Shown: in pieces, positions 16,902 through 26,083 of the stretch
Position numbering within the stretch: position 1 is the first letter of the stretch
How the letters are laid out: each line of letters opens with the position of its first letter
NCBI GenBank assembly: GCA_028874365.1
Contig: JAPPJZ010000044.1
Span: forward strand, 1-64,000
Reading direction: 5' to 3'
DNA from: Chloroflexota bacterium
GTDB taxonomy: Bacteria > Chloroflexota > Dehalococcoidia > Bin125
Length of the DNA: 64,000 nt
Made by a program: the position numbers and the translations under genes
Notes under the pieces: generated by a model
Databases searched by the model: none
Seen by the model: only the letters and a program-made list of their open reading frames with translations
Told to the model about the DNA's origin: nothing

Positions 16902-18008
16902 GTGAAGTTCCTCTACGACCGACTGAGCTCTTGGGGCCTACCACTCGTGATCGCGGTCCTGCTGGCCGTAGCTGTCTTGGTCTCCCTTCGCGGCGACGAG
17001 CAACCCGCCGCTGACGAACAACAGAGCGTCAGTCAGGCCGAGCAAGCGCCCGCGGTACCACAGCAACTCGACGCGCTGACGGGGGAGATCCAGGTCGACG
17101 GGTCATCAACCGTCTTCCCGATCACCGAGGCGATAGCTGAAGAGTTCGGCACGCTCACCGACCGCGCCGTCCGCGTCACCGTTGGCGTATCCGGCACCGG
17201 CGGCGGCTTCAAGCGCTTCTGCGCTGGCGAGACCGACATCTCCGACGCGTCTCGCCCAATCAAGGACTCGGAAGTTGAACTCTGCGCCGAGAACGGCATC
17301 AGCTTCGTCGAGGTCCCGGTCGCCTTCGACGGCCTGACCGTCGTGATCAACCCCGACAACGACTGGGTCGACTTCCTCACCGTCGATGAGATAAACCACA
17401 TCTTCCGACCCGACGACTTCGCCATCTCCTGGGCCGACGTCCGCGACGGCTTCCCCGACATCGAAATCGCGGTCTACGCCCCGGGCGCCGACAGCGGTAC
17501 CTTCGACTACTTCACCGAGGCGATCAACGGCGACAACGGCGTCCACCGCTCCGACAACACCACATTCTCTGAGGACGACAATGTCCTCGTTCAAGGCGTC
17601 TCGAACGACCGCGGCGGAATCGGCTACTTCGGCTTCAGCTACTACGCCAACAACGCCAACCTGCTCAAGGCCGTCCCCGTAGTCAACGACGCCGGCGAGG
17701 CCATCCTCGCGTCCAACGAGACGATCAACGACGGCACCTACAACCCGCTCTCGCGGCCGCTGTTCATCTACGTCTCGGTCACCTCACTCGAACGTGCGGA
17801 AGTCGCCGCCTTCGTCCAGTACTTCCTCACCGACGGAACCTGGCTGGTCGATACGCCCGAGGTCGGCTACGTCCAACTCCCCGAGGCGATCTACGCCGCC
17901 GTCCTCTCCCGCGTGCAGAACACCGTGACCGGCTCTGCCATGGCAACAGCCGAGGAGGGGCAAGGCCTCGGCGACATCTTCGGCCACGTGCGCCCGACGG
18001 AGGGTTGA
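16902..18008 (+). CDS. pstS: Phosphate ABC transporter substrate-binding protein
   Basis: A 368-residue PstS. Phosphate-binding motifs are VDGSSTVFPITEAIAEEF, GVSGTGGGFKRFCAGETDIS and APGADSGTFDYF, each in the expected order. The N-terminus is a hydrophobic signal/anchor (about 14-30) without a lipobox Cys, so it is anchored by an uncleaved helix or released by signal peptidase I; a Q/E/A-rich linker follows. It catches phosphate outside the membrane and hands it to PstCA. Start GTG 16902 follows GGGAGGAG at 16882-16889. It heads the pst cluster; a 367-bp repeat-bearing gap separates it from pstC. Confidence 0.95.
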   Translation: MKFLYDRLSSWGLPLVIAVLLAVAVLVSLRGDEQPAADEQQSVSQAEQAPAVPQQLDALTGEIQVDGSSTVFPITEAIAEEFGTLTDRAVRVTVGVSGTGGGFKRFCAGETDISDASRPIKDSEVELCAENGISFVEVPVAFDGLTVVINPDNDWVDFLTVDEINHIFRPDDFAISWADVRDGFPDIEIAVYAPGADSGTFDYFTEAINGDNGVHRSDNTTFSEDDNVLVQGVSNDRGGIGYFGFSYYANNANLLKAVPVVNDAGEAILASNETINDGTYNPLSRPLFIYVSVTSLERAEVAAFVQYFLTDGTWLVDTPEVGYVQLPEAIYAAVLSRVQNTVTGSAMATAEEGQGLGDIFGHVRPTEG

Positions 18009-18375
18009 TCGGAGATGGACGTGGGACGGTTCCGAAGCTCCCCACACACCTCGAGTGCCCCGACCTACCCGCCAATGCCCCGCACACACCCTCCGATGCC
18101 CCGCACTTGATGCGGGGCCCAGAGCACCCAAATTCGCCCAAAGCGCACTCCGCACTCCCCCTCCGATGCCCCGCACTTGATGCGGGGCCCAGAGCACCCA
18201 AACCTCGACTACAGCGCACCCACCGCACCCACCGCGTGCGCCAGTTGTCAGAGCACCCCGACGGCTTACGGGTCGTTAACCGCCATGTTCGAGCGAACTC
18301 ATAGGTTTCCCACATAACGATTCCGCAGCGCCGTAGACGATCAATCGTCCGGCGTAACGGCCGAGGCAATCTGAC
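18009..18375. repeat. Gene-free gap with two 70-bp-spaced repeat copies
   Basis: No gene is seen. Two nearly identical segments beginning CTCCGATGCCCCGCACTTGA lie at about 18091-18132 and 18161-18202, 70 bp apart. They share the core of the tandem array at 139-330 but continue with CCCAGAGCACCCAA instead. The right part (18266-18290) contains a candidate Pho box. The repeat insertion has probably separated pstS from the rest of the operon and brought in a second promoter. Confidence 0.8.
18266..18290 (+). promoter_or_regulatory. Pho-box-like direct repeats before pstC
   Basis: CTTACGG, GTTAACC and GTTCGAG follow one another with TTA/TTC cores at 18266, 18276 and 18288. They resemble the array before pstS and lie about 90 bp before the pstC start, so pstCAB-phoU may have its own phosphate-responsive promoter. 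Confidence 0.45.
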
Positions 18376-19359
18376 GTGGCAGCACAAGCGCCCGACGGAC
18401 CGCAACAGGACACCGTCCGCTCGCTGCTGGCCGAGCTCTGGCGCGACAGGTTGCAACCGTCGCGACCAGGCAGCGGTCGCGAGACGCCCACCGGCCGGAT
18501 CATGCACGGCGCGCTGTTCCTCACGGCGACCCTCTCCGCCTTCGTCACTATCGGCATCGTCCTGGTCCTGATTTTCGAGACTGTCGAGTTCTTCCGCGAA
18601 GTCCCGTTCATCGATTTCTTCGGTTCGACCAAGTGGTCTGCGCTCTTCGCCGAGAAGCAGTTCGGCGTCTGGGCGCTGGTCTGGGGCACCGGCATGATCG
18701 CCCTGATCGGTCTCGCGGTGGCGATTCCCCTCGGCCTGATGGCGGCGATCTTCCTGAGTGAGTACTCCCCCCCGCGTCTCCGCGCGATCGTCAAGCCGAT
18801 CCTCGAGATCCTCGCCGGCGTCCCAACCGTCGTCTTCGGCTACTTCGCCCTGGTCTCGGTCTCTCCCGTCATCCGCGACATCTTCGGCGAGGACGTCGGC
18901 ATCTACAACGCGCTCTCGGCCGGCATCGTCGTCGGATTGATGATCGTCCCGATCATCGCCTCACTCTCCGAGGACGCGATGCGCGCCGTCCCCCGCTCGC
19001 TGCGCGAAGGCGCGTACGCGCTCGGCTCCACCCGCATGGAGGTTTCGCTCCGCGTCGTCCTGCCGGCCGCCTTCTCCGGCGTCGTCGCCTCGATCATTCT
19101 GGCCGCCTCGCGAGCCGTCGGCGAGACCATGGCCGTCACCATCGCCGGCGGCGGCAACCCGCAGTTCGGCGTCAACCCGCTCGAAGCGGTGCAGACCATG
19201 ACCGCGATGATCGTCCAGCTCTCGCTGGGCGACACGCCGACCACCTCAATCGAATTCAAGGTCCTGTTCGCCGTCGCGATGACCCTCTTCGTGCTCACCC
19301 TGGCGATGAACATCGTCGCCCAGTGGGTCTCGCGACGCTTCCGCGAGGAGTACGAATGA
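18376..19359 (+). CDS. pstC: Phosphate ABC transporter permease PstC
   Basis: A 327-residue membrane permease. Six hydrophobic segments and the binding-protein-dependent transport loop around [20 protein letters not shown] identify it; the [15 protein letters not shown]-like segment is [19 protein letters not shown]. It forms the phosphate channel with PstA. GTG 18376 is taken as the start because the preceding sequence has no alternative with better support; the ribosome-binding site is weak. Its stop overlaps the pstA start in ATGA (19356-19359), which indicates translational coupling. Confidence 0.95.
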   Translation: MAAQAPDGPQQDTVRSLLAELWRDRLQPSRPGSGRETPTGRIMHGALFLTATLSAFVTIGIVLVLIFETVEFFREVPFIDFFGSTKWSALFAEKQFGVWALVWGTGMIALIGLAVAIPLGLMAAIFLSEYSPPRLRAIVKPILEILAGVPTVVFGYFALVSVSPVIRDIFGEDVGIYNALSAGIVVGLMIVPIIASLSEDAMRAVPRSLREGAYALGSTRMEVSLRVVLPAAFSGVVASIILAASRAVGETMAVTIAGGGNPQFGVNPLEAVQTMTAMIVQLSLGDTPTTSIEFKVLFAVAMTLFVLTLAMNIVAQWVSRRFREEYE

Positions 19360-20735
19360 GCCGAGTAAGCGCGGTCGCTCCGTCCGCCCAGCTCACCGCC
19401 TTCTCGCCCAGGGTGCGCATCCGCCGCGGCGTCTCCGTCGCCTTCATGGTCGCCGCCTTGCTGGCGATCGCCATCTCGATGATCATGCTCGGCGCGCTGA
19501 TCGTCGAGATCGCCGTCGACGGCGCCGCTCGCCTCTTCACCGACGGCTCCGCCGTCGGCCGCGAAGCGCGCGGCGGCGGCTTCATCACCGACCGGCCCAC
19601 TCCTGACGGCATGCGCTGGATGACCTGGGCCGTACCGGTCGCCATCCTCCTGCCATTTGCCGGACCGAGGCTGGTCAACGCCCTCGTGCCGGGACTCCCG
19701 CAGATCGCCGAACGCACAATCGGCCTGATCGTTGCTGCCCCGGCCGCGATCTTCATCCACATCCTCTACGTCCGCTTCGAGTCCGCCTACTTCGTCGAGT
19801 ACGCCAGGTCGGTCGGTATCGATGGCGCAAGCGGCAATCTCTTCCAGGTCCTCGGCGAAGCCTCCGGCTTCCAGATCGTGCGACTGCTTGTGGTCGGCAT
19901 CCTCGTTCCCCTCGCGATCGTCGCGGCGAGCTGGTTTTGGGCTCAGCGCATGCGCCGACCCAGCCTGATCATCCCCGCGATCATGATCGCCGGCTGGGTC
20001 GTCTACCTCTTCATGGACCCCTGGTTCCTCTCCTCCTTCCCCTCGCGCACCCCGGCCGAGGCCGGCATCTTCTCGGCCGTCACCGGCACCCTCTACATGA
20101 TGGTGATCACCGCCGCCGTCGCCTTCCCGCTCGGGGTCGGCGCCGCCATCTATCTCGAGGAATACGCCCGACGCAACTGGTTCTCGCGCATGATCCAGGT
20201 CAACATCTCCAACCTCGCCGGTGTCCCCTCGATCATCTACGGACTGCTCGGCCTGCAAGTCTTCGTCCGCGTACTCGAGTTCGAGCGCTCCGTCCTCGCC
20301 GGAGCCTGCACGATGGCCCTCCTGGTCATGCCGATCATCATCGTCTCCGCCCAGGAAGCGCTGCGCACCGTCCCGCCCTCCATGCGCGAGGCCGCCTACG
20401 CCGTCGGCGCGACCCGCTGGCAGGTGATCCGCTACCACGTCCTGCCCTACGCCTTCGGCGGCATGCTGACCGGCAACATCCTCGCCATGTCCCGCGCCAT
20501 CGGCGAGACCGCCCCCCTGATCGCCATTGGCGCCCTCACCTTCATCGCCTTCCTCGCCGATTCCCCCACCGACGACTTCACCGTCCTGCCGATCCAGATC
20601 TTCAACTGGGTCGCCCGACCGCAAGCCGGATTCCACGAGATCGCCGCCTCCGCGATCATCGTGCTGATGGTCATCTTGCTGCTCATGAACGCCGCCGCGA
20701 TCATCATGCGACAGCGAACCCGAACCGACTGGTAG
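19356..20735 (+). CDS. pstA: Phosphate ABC transporter permease PstA, extended
   Basis: A 459-residue permease, about 160 residues longer than ordinary PstA. The canonical part starts near 245 with [20 protein letters not shown] and includes [16 protein letters not shown] and the coupling loop [15 protein letters not shown]. The N-terminal part adds several hydrophobic segments (around 30-55, 85-102, 120-140, 165-192 and 205-225), so the total may be 10-11 helices instead of six. It shares ATGA with pstC. Its role is the second half of the phosphate pore; the purpose of the extra helices is unknown. Confidence 0.92.
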   Translation: MSRVSAVAPSAQLTAFSPRVRIRRGVSVAFMVAALLAIAISMIMLGALIVEIAVDGAARLFTDGSAVGREARGGGFITDRPTPDGMRWMTWAVPVAILLPFAGPRLVNALVPGLPQIAERTIGLIVAAPAAIFIHILYVRFESAYFVEYARSVGIDGASGNLFQVLGEASGFQIVRLLVVGILVPLAIVAASWFWAQRMRRPSLIIPAIMIAGWVVYLFMDPWFLSSFPSRTPAEAGIFSAVTGTLYMMVITAAVAFPLGVGAAIYLEEYARRNWFSRMIQVNISNLAGVPSIIYGLLGLQVFVRVLEFERSVLAGACTMALLVMPIIIVSAQEALRTVPPSMREAAYAVGATRWQVIRYHVLPYAFGGMLTGNILAMSRAIGETAPLIAIGALTFIAFLADSPTDDFTVLPIQIFNWVARPQAGFHEIAASAIIVLMVILLLMNAAAIIMRQRTRTDW

Positions 20736-20765
20736 ATACACTGAGCCAGACCGAGGGAGCCGCAC

Positions 20766-21707
20766 ATGGCACGCAACTTCTTCACCCTGATGCGCTCCAG
20801 CGCACCGGCGGCGACCGACGTTCCCGGCGCGACCCGTTCCGAGCGCGCGACCCCGCCGCCGCCCAACATGAACGATGATGCGCCCGTCGGCGTCCACCTC
20901 GACCCTTCCCTCGACGCCGTCCGACACGAGATTACCGAACCGGTCGACATGGCGCTGCAACTGCGCAACGTCTCCGCCTTCTACGGGACCTTCCAGGCCA
21001 TCGACCGCATGACGATGCCCATTCCCCAGAACCGCGTCACCGCGCTGATCGGACCCTCCGGCTGCGGCAAGTCGACCCTGCTGCGCTGCTGCAACCGCAT
21101 GAACGACCTGATCCCCGGCGCCCGCATGGACGGTGAGATCGAGTTCGAAGGACGCAACCTGCTCGACCCCAACATCGACGCCGTCGAGGTCCGCCGCCGG
21201 ATCGGCATGGTCTTCCAGAAGCCCAACCCGTTCCCCAAGTCGATCTACGAGAACGTCGCCTTCGGCGCGCGGATCAACGGCTACTCCGGCGACATGGACC
21301 GCCTCGTCGAGGACGCGCTGCGCCGCGCCGCGCTCTGGGACGAGGTCAAGGACGAGCTCGACAAGTCCGGCCTCGCGCTCTCTGGTGGCCAGCAGCAGCG
21401 GCTCTGCATCGCCCGCGCGATCGCCGTCGAGCCCGAGATCATCCTCATGGACGAGCCCGCCTCCGCCCTCGACCCGGTTGCCACGCTCAAGATCGAAGAC
21501 CTGATGCGCGAGCTGGCCGAGCACTACACGATCGTCGTCGTCACCCACAACATGCAGCAGGCCGGACGGGTCTCCGACTACACGGCTTTCCTCCTCGCCG
21601 GCGAGGAGCGCGTCGGCCGCCTCGTCGAATTCGGCCCGACGCAGGAGATCTTCACCAACCCGCTCGACCAGCGGACGGAAGACTACATTACCGGCAGGTA
21701 TGGCTAA
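20766..21707 (+). CDS. pstB: Phosphate ABC transporter ATP-binding protein PstB
   Basis: A 313-residue ATPase. Walker A is [14 protein letters not shown], the Q-loop is [16 protein letters not shown], the signature is [15 protein letters not shown], and Walker B is [13 protein letters not shown], all diagnostic of PstB. About 60 residues rich in Pro, Ala and Asp precede the domain; ATG 20766 with GAGGGA upstream is accepted, though an internal Met at residue 62 would give the usual length. It powers PstCA and lies 30 bp after pstA. Confidence 0.95.
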   Translation: MARNFFTLMRSSAPAATDVPGATRSERATPPPPNMNDDAPVGVHLDPSLDAVRHEITEPVDMALQLRNVSAFYGTFQAIDRMTMPIPQNRVTALIGPSGCGKSTLLRCCNRMNDLIPGARMDGEIEFEGRNLLDPNIDAVEVRRRIGMVFQKPNPFPKSIYENVAFGARINGYSGDMDRLVEDALRRAALWDEVKDELDKSGLALSGGQQQRLCIARAIAVEPEIILMDEPASALDPVATLKIEDLMRELAEHYTIVVVTHNMQQAGRVSDYTAFLLAGEERVGRLVEFGPTQEIFTNPLDQRTEDYITGRYG

Positions 21708-21755
21708 CCTGCGAAGCACAGTGCGTAGCCGTTTCACCCGGACAGCGAGGCGCGG

Positions 21756-22448
21756 ATGTCGACCGTCAGGCTGACATACTCCGCCGACAGGGCAGACATC
21801 CTCGATCGACTCAGGCTGCAGCATGCCCGCGCCGACCGCTCCATCGTCGACTCGATGCAAGCCCTGCTGCGCCGCGACCTCGTGCTCGCCCGCCGCGTCT
21901 GCGAGGCCGACGAGGAAGCCAAGCAGGTGCGCTACGCGATTGAAGAGGCCGTCACCACGATCATCGCGCTGCAGCAGCCCGTCGCCGGCGACCTGCGCGA
22001 GCTGATGTCGATCGTCCCCATCACCCTCAATCTCGAGCGCATTTCCGAACACGCCGAGGGCATCGCGCGCAACGCCATCTTCCTTGAAGACAACCCGGTC
22101 GCCGCGACCGAACCGGACCTCTGGCGCATGGCCGATGTCGTCCGCGAGATGCTGCAATCGGCGACCCGGTCCTTCCTCAAGCGCGATCAACGCCTCGCAC
22201 GGCTGACCATCGATCAGGACGACGAGGTTGATGAGCTGTACAGCGACATTCATGAGCGGCTGATCCGCCGCCTCGCCGCCGCCGAGGGCAACCCTGAGGA
22301 GTCGGACGCGATCACCCACGTCCTCTGGTGCTCGCACAACCTGGAGCGGATCGGCGACCGCGCGCTCAACATCTGCGAGCGCACCATCTTCCAGGTCACC
22401 GGCCGCTTCGAGCGCCAGCACGGCATCGACAACGGCACCGACCTCTGA
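21756..22448 (+). CDS. phoU: Phosphate signalling protein PhoU
   Basis: A 230-residue helical protein of the PhoU family. The two repeated three-helix bundles are visible: the first contains LRELMSIVPITLNLERISEH and the second the related THVLWCSHNLERIGDRALNI. PhoU links the Pst transporter with the PhoR kinase and represses the regulon when phosphate is plentiful. ATG 21756 is 48 bp after pstB. It is the last gene of the phosphate cluster, as in many bacteria. Confidence 0.93.
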   Translation: MSTVRLTYSADRADILDRLRLQHARADRSIVDSMQALLRRDLVLARRVCEADEEAKQVRYAIEEAVTTIIALQQPVAGDLRELMSIVPITLNLERISEHAEGIARNAIFLEDNPVAATEPDLWRMADVVREMLQSATRSFLKRDQRLARLTIDQDDEVDELYSDIHERLIRRLAAAEGNPEESDAITHVLWCSHNLERIGDRALNICERTIFQVTGRFERQHGIDNGTDL

Positions 22449-22483
22449 TCCCCTCTCCCCCCGCACGCCCAATCCTCTCGCTC

Positions 22484-22489
22484 TAGCCT
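22484..22489 (+). promoter_or_regulatory. Putative -10 box of a leaderless transcript
   Basis: TAGCCT ends 6 nt before ATG 22496, with only CCTCCC between and no Shine-Dalgarno sequence. It has the same geometry as the sites at 4747 and 30889. Confidence 0.35.
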
Positions 22490-22495
22490 CCTCCC

Positions 22496-23068
22496 ATGGA
22501 AGCCCTCGTCATCGCCCTGATTCGCGTTGCCGGATCCCTGCCCGTCCTTCGCTGGGCCTTCGTCGGCGGACTGATCGCCGTCTTCATCGACCTCTCCGAC
22601 CTGTTCCTGCGGCAGGCCATCGACCTGGGTGGACTGTCCAACTACCAGGAGTGGGACAAGTGGGTCGACCAGGTCTACATATGGCTGTTCCTCATCGTCG
22701 CCCTGCGCTGGGGCGGTTGGGAGCGGCGCGTGGCCGTGGGCCTGTTCGCCTGGCGGCTGATCGGCTTCATCGCCTTCACGGCCGGCGCCGGTCGCGGCAT
22801 CCTGATCTACTTCCCGCACGTGTTCGAGTTCTGGTTCCTGTTCGTCGCCGCCCGTCCACACTGGCCTGCGCGGCTGCGACCCGGCTGGGCCGAGGCCGAT
22901 GACGGAACCCCGGCGCCGCTCCGAGGGGCCGAGGCCGCGCGCTGGCTGCTCTTCCTCGCGGCCCTGAAGATCTTCCACGAGTACACCCTGCACACCGGCC
23001 AGTGGTTCGACAAGTGCGCCCCAATCGAGTTCATCGAGAACATTTCGAAGTGCATCGGCCCGGCCTGA
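22496..23068 (+). CDS. Small polytopic membrane protein, unknown function
   Basis: A 190-residue protein I cannot assign to a named family. Hydrophobic segments at about 18-40, 60-75, 82-100, 105-122 and 145-158 suggest four or five membrane helices. Conserved-looking polar patches are YQEWDKWVDQVYIW and LKIFHEYTLHTGQWFDK, the latter near the C-terminus. It lies 47 bp after phoU but probably has its own leaderless promoter, so a link to phosphate uptake is not implied. Both ends look natural. Confidence 0.6.
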   Translation: MEALVIALIRVAGSLPVLRWAFVGGLIAVFIDLSDLFLRQAIDLGGLSNYQEWDKWVDQVYIWLFLIVALRWGGWERRVAVGLFAWRLIGFIAFTAGAGRGILIYFPHVFEFWFLFVAARPHWPARLRPGWAEADDGTPAPLRGAEAARWLLFLAALKIFHEYTLHTGQWFDKCAPIEFIENISKCIGPA

Positions 23069-23208
23069 CAACCGCGCCGCTTCGGAGCCTCCGGTTCGTT
23101 GCGGGTGTGCTGGGAAAAAAACGAGGCCAGCCTGAGGCTTGGTGTGTTGGGTGTGTTGGGTGAGGTGGGTGTGGCGGATTTGTCAGTTGCGATCATGGGG
23201 TCTACTAT

Positions 23209-23226
23209 AGCGAACATTTGTTTGCT
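23209..23226. promoter_or_regulatory. LexA (SOS) box-like palindrome
   Basis: AGCGAACATTTGTTTGCT is an 18-nt palindrome with one mismatch. Its centre, CGAACATTTGTTTG, is close to the Gram-positive/Cheo-type LexA site CGAAC-N4-GTTYG. It is in a locally AT-rich patch (TCTACTATAG before, TAGGATAG after) 50 bp upstream of the terminase pair, where an operator would be expected. Confidence 0.5.
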
Positions 23227-23275
23227 AGGATAGTTGTTCAGGATGCAGGGGCGTGGTGGTGGAGGAGGTGCGGAG

Positions 23276-23629
23276 ATGTCATTTCCACTGACGTACCAGA
23301 CGACGATGACGATGGCGGCGGAGTTGGTGCTGGACTCGAACACGGCAGCGTATGTGCGCGAACGGGCGCTGCGCACGCTGATCCGTGAGCTGTCGCCGCT
23401 GAACGAGCGTCACCTGGAGGTGAAGCAGGAGCTGGGGATCGAGGACGGTCCGGCGGCGGCGAGGATCGACGTGGGCGCGGAATCGCGGGCCTACATGCAG
23501 GGTGTGCGCGACGGGATGGAGCGGGCGGAGGCGGCTGGGTCGACTGCGTCGGCTGAGGCGGTTGAAGGGGAGGACGAGGATGAGGGAGACGAGAGTTCGG
23601 ACGGGGCAGCGGAAGACGAACCACCATAA
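23276..23629 (+). CDS. Small terminase-like protein partner
   Basis: A 117-residue protein. The N-terminal 60 residues are helical (LTYQTTMTMAAELVLDSNTA, RERALRTLIRELSPLNERHL) and the last 30 are highly acidic (E, D, S). Position, size and an acidic tail are compatible with a small terminase subunit or a terminase-associated regulator, but no helix-turn-helix is clear. ATG 23276 is chosen for GGAGGAGG 10-15 nt upstream rather than earlier starts at 23234 or 23243. Its end overlaps the start of the large terminase gene by 50 bp. Confidence 0.5.
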   Translation: MSFPLTYQTTMTMAAELVLDSNTAAYVRERALRTLIRELSPLNERHLEVKQELGIEDGPAAARIDVGAESRAYMQGVRDGMERAEAAGSTASAEAVEGEDEDEGDESSDGAAEDEPP

Positions 23630-25001
23630 TCCCGGGGTTCTGCCGGCGCATGCTCGGCGCGGATTCAGACCCACGGATCGACAACAGGAGATCCACGATC
23701 TGCTGCTGGACGGCTCGGCCTCGAGTCTGACGTTGGTCGGGTACGGCGGGGCGATGGGCGGGGGCAAGACGCGGGCGATCGTCGAGTTGGCGATCGATGC
23801 GGCGCTGATGCATCCGGGCAACAACGTGCTGGTGGCGCGGCAGCATTACACCGATCTGTCGACGACCACGATGAAGGAGTTCGCTCGGGTTTGCCCGGAG
23901 CGCTACATCCGCCGACGTCAGGCGGCGCCGACTCCGCTGGTGCGGCTGGGCGAGCCGGGCTGCGCGTCGGCGGACTGGTCGACGGTGAACTTCCGCCATC
24001 TGACGGACTGGTCGGGGCTGGGCTCGCAGGAGTACGGGGCGGTGCTGATCGACGAGGCGGGCGAGGTGGCCGAGGAGGCTGCGCAGATGCTGTTGACCCG
24101 GCTGCGGCATCCGGCCCAGCTCCGGCGCTGGTTCGTGGCGGCGTCGAATCCGTGGCCGGGGTGGTTCGAGCGCTGGTTCGCGAAGCGTGAGCTGGACGAG
24201 GAGGCGCTGGGGCAGGCCGATGGTCGGGTGGTGTTCGTGCCAGCGCGGATCGAGGACAACCCGCACCTGCCCGAGCGGTACGCGGATCAGCAACGGGCGC
24301 TGCATCGGGGCGACTGGGTGGAGCGATTCATCGAGGGTCGGTTCGATGCGTTCGCGGGTCAGATCTACCCGCAGTTCGACGCGAAGGTGCACTTCTGGAG
24401 CGGGCCGCTGCCGCCCTTCGCGCGCTACGCCGGCGGGCTCGACTTCGGCGGTCTGTCGGAGGATGGCCACTGCACGGCGGGCGTGGTGGCGGGGATCACG
24501 GATCGACGGGCTCCGTGCGGCCCCAACGTGTTGATCCGACTGGACGAGTTCGAGGAACGCGGGGCGGATGCGATCCAGCGACTGGAGGCGTGGCAGCGGC
24601 GCTGGATCGGCCAGGTGGGACGGATTCGCTGGTGCGCCGACCGCACGCAGAGCGCCTGGATCGACCACCAGCGGCGCCAAGGGATGAACGTGGTTGCGAG
24701 CCGCGGCGGTGAGGGTTCGGTGTCCTGGGGCATCTCGCTGGTGCAGGAAGGGCTCGCGGCCGAGCCGCCGCGCTCGTTCTACACGGCGAACCTAAGGCGG
24801 TTCCCGGGTCGGATGCGGGAGTACCGCTGGGAGAGCAACGCGGGTGGGAACCCCAAACCGGTCAAGCGAAACGACGACCTGCTTGATGCCGACCGTTACA
24901 TGCACGAACTGCTGCAGCAGGTTCCGCGCTCCACGAGCGGGCCGGAAATCGTGATCCTCAACGGTCCGAGGGGCAAGATGGCCCACTGGCCAGGGCGATG
25001 A
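23580..25001 (+). CDS. Phage terminase large subunit (TerL)
   Basis: A 473-residue phage DNA-packaging motor. Walker A is GYGGAMGGGKTRAIV (about 53-67), Walker B is YGAVLIDEAGEV, and a coupling motif is VAASNPWPGW. The nuclease half starts at AGGLDFGG and ends with the acidic NDDLLDADRYMHE, so both ATPase and RNase H-like nuclease parts look complete. ATG 23580 has GGGGAGG upstream. No portal, protease, capsid or tail gene follows, so this is a stranded terminase: a prophage relic, satellite component or domesticated packaging gene. Codon choice is G-rich like the rest of the right side. Confidence 0.85.
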   Translation: MRETRVRTGQRKTNHHNPGVLPAHARRGFRPTDRQQEIHDLLLDGSASSLTLVGYGGAMGGGKTRAIVELAIDAALMHPGNNVLVARQHYTDLSTTTMKEFARVCPERYIRRRQAAPTPLVRLGEPGCASADWSTVNFRHLTDWSGLGSQEYGAVLIDEAGEVAEEAAQMLLTRLRHPAQLRRWFVAASNPWPGWFERWFAKRELDEEALGQADGRVVFVPARIEDNPHLPERYADQQRALHRGDWVERFIEGRFDAFAGQIYPQFDAKVHFWSGPLPPFARYAGGLDFGGLSEDGHCTAGVVAGITDRRAPCGPNVLIRLDEFEERGADAIQRLEAWQRRWIGQVGRIRWCADRTQSAWIDHQRRQGMNVVASRGGEGSVSWGISLVQEGLAAEPPRSFYTANLRRFPGRMREYRWESNAGGNPKPVKRNDDLLDADRYMHELLQQVPRSTSGPEIVILNGPRGKMAHWPGR

Positions 25002-25138
25002 ACCTTGATCGGGCCGTTCCCGCTCCCCGACTTGATCGGGGACCAGCCCGGGCTTGGCCCGTTGAGCGGAACTCGGGGTATCCTGCTCTTGTTGTGCATT
25101 TGACGCTGCCGAATTCCTGCGAGACCCCGAGGTAACCC

Positions 25139-26083
25139 ATGACGACCAGTGCGGCGGTCCCGCCGATTCGTCCCGACGAGATGTTGGCCGAGCAGCACGT
25201 CATCTGCCGCGACCTGTTCAAGATCTACAAGATCGCCGACCTCGAAGTGGTGGCCCTGCGCGGGCTCGATCTGACCGTCGGGCGGGGCGAGGTGCTGGCG
25301 ATCGTCGGCGCGTCCGGGTCGGGCAAGTCGACGCTGCTCAACGTGCTTGCCGGTCTCGACGTGCCGTCGGCCGGTCAGGCCTACGTCAACAAGGCCGACC
25401 TGCTCGCGCTGACCGAACAGGAACTGGTCGACTACCGGCGGGAAGAAGTCGGATTCGTCTGGCAGCAGACCGGCCGCAACCTGATTCCCTACCTCAATGC
25501 GCAGCAGAACATCGAAGTGCCGATGATCCTCGCCGGGCGCTCGCGCAAGCACGCGCGCGAGCGGGCGATGCAGTTGCTGCAGGCGGTGCAGCTACTGGAC
25601 AAGCGCAAGCAGCGGCCTGACCAGCTCTCGGGCGGTGAGCAGCAGCGCGTGTCGATCGGCGTTGCGCTGGCCAACGATCCGCCGCTGCTGCTGGCCGACG
25701 AGCCGACCGGTGAGTTGGACACGCACACGTCGGAGGAAATCTTCCACCTCTTCCGCAGTCTCTCGAATCAGTTCGGGCTGACGATCATCATCGTTACTCA
25801 CGACCCGGCGATCGCCGCCCGCGTCGACCGCGTGGTCGCGATTCGCGACGGCACGATCGCGACGGAGACGGTGCGTCGGGTGGAGAATCCGGGCACCGAG
25901 ATCGCCGAAGTCGTGCACGAAGAGTTCGCCGTGGTCGACGGCGCCGGCCGGCTGCAGATTCCCAAACCGCTGCTCGACCAGGTTGCCCTGGGTCGGCGCG
26001 CGTACGTCGATTCGCGGGAGGGCCGGATTGTGATCACGCCGGCCCACGAAGCCGACGCGGGAGATGAAGAGGCGGAGCGATGA
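25139..26083 (+). CDS. ABC transporter ATP-binding protein, LolD/MacB type
   Basis: A 314-residue ATPase. Walker A is VGASGSGKSTLLNV, the signature LSGGEQQRVSIGVA, and Walker B LLLADEPTGELD; the DEPTGELD form is typical of the MacB/LolD/FtsE group that works with FtsX-like permeases. The variant QQTGRNLIPYLNAQQN replaces the usual Q-loop FQ. About 75 extra C-terminal residues follow the domain. Start ATG 25139. It shares ATGA with the next ATPase gene. No permease is adjacent. Confidence 0.88.
   Translation: MTTSAAVPPIRPDEMLAEQHVICRDLFKIYKIADLEVVALRGLDLTVGRGEVLAIVGASGSGKSTLLNVLAGLDVPSAGQAYVNKADLLALTEQELVDYRREEVGFVWQQTGRNLIPYLNAQQNIEVPMILAGRSRKHARERAMQLLQAVQLLDKRKQRPDQLSGGEQQRVSIGVALANDPPLLLADEPTGELDTHTSEEIFHLFRSLSNQFGLTIIIVTHDPAIAARVDRVVAIRDGTIATETVRRVENPGTEIAEVVHEEFAVVDGAGRLQIPKPLLDQVALGRRAYVDSREGRIVITPAHEADAGDEEAER

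Noticed and set aside
18903-22472. A 1189-codon open frame on the minus strand
   Set aside because: It is antisense to pstC, pstA, pstB and phoU, has an extreme E/D/G/V composition, no recognisable domain, and is an artefact of high GC.
23105-23145. Terminator with an A run (GGGAAAAAAACGAGG) after the membrane-protein gene
   Set aside because: It would work only for transcripts on the minus strand, and no minus-strand gene enters from the right; the hairpin is weak.
23069-23275. Replication origin at the composition switch
   Set aside because: The region is not rich in AT overall, has no TTATCCACA-like DnaA boxes, and no dnaA, dnaN or parAB genes are near. The skew change is reported, but not as an origin.
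23234-23275. Earlier TTG or ATG starts for the terminase partner gene
   Set aside because: They add a Gly-rich leader translated from the ribosome-binding region itself; ATG 23276 has the better spacing.
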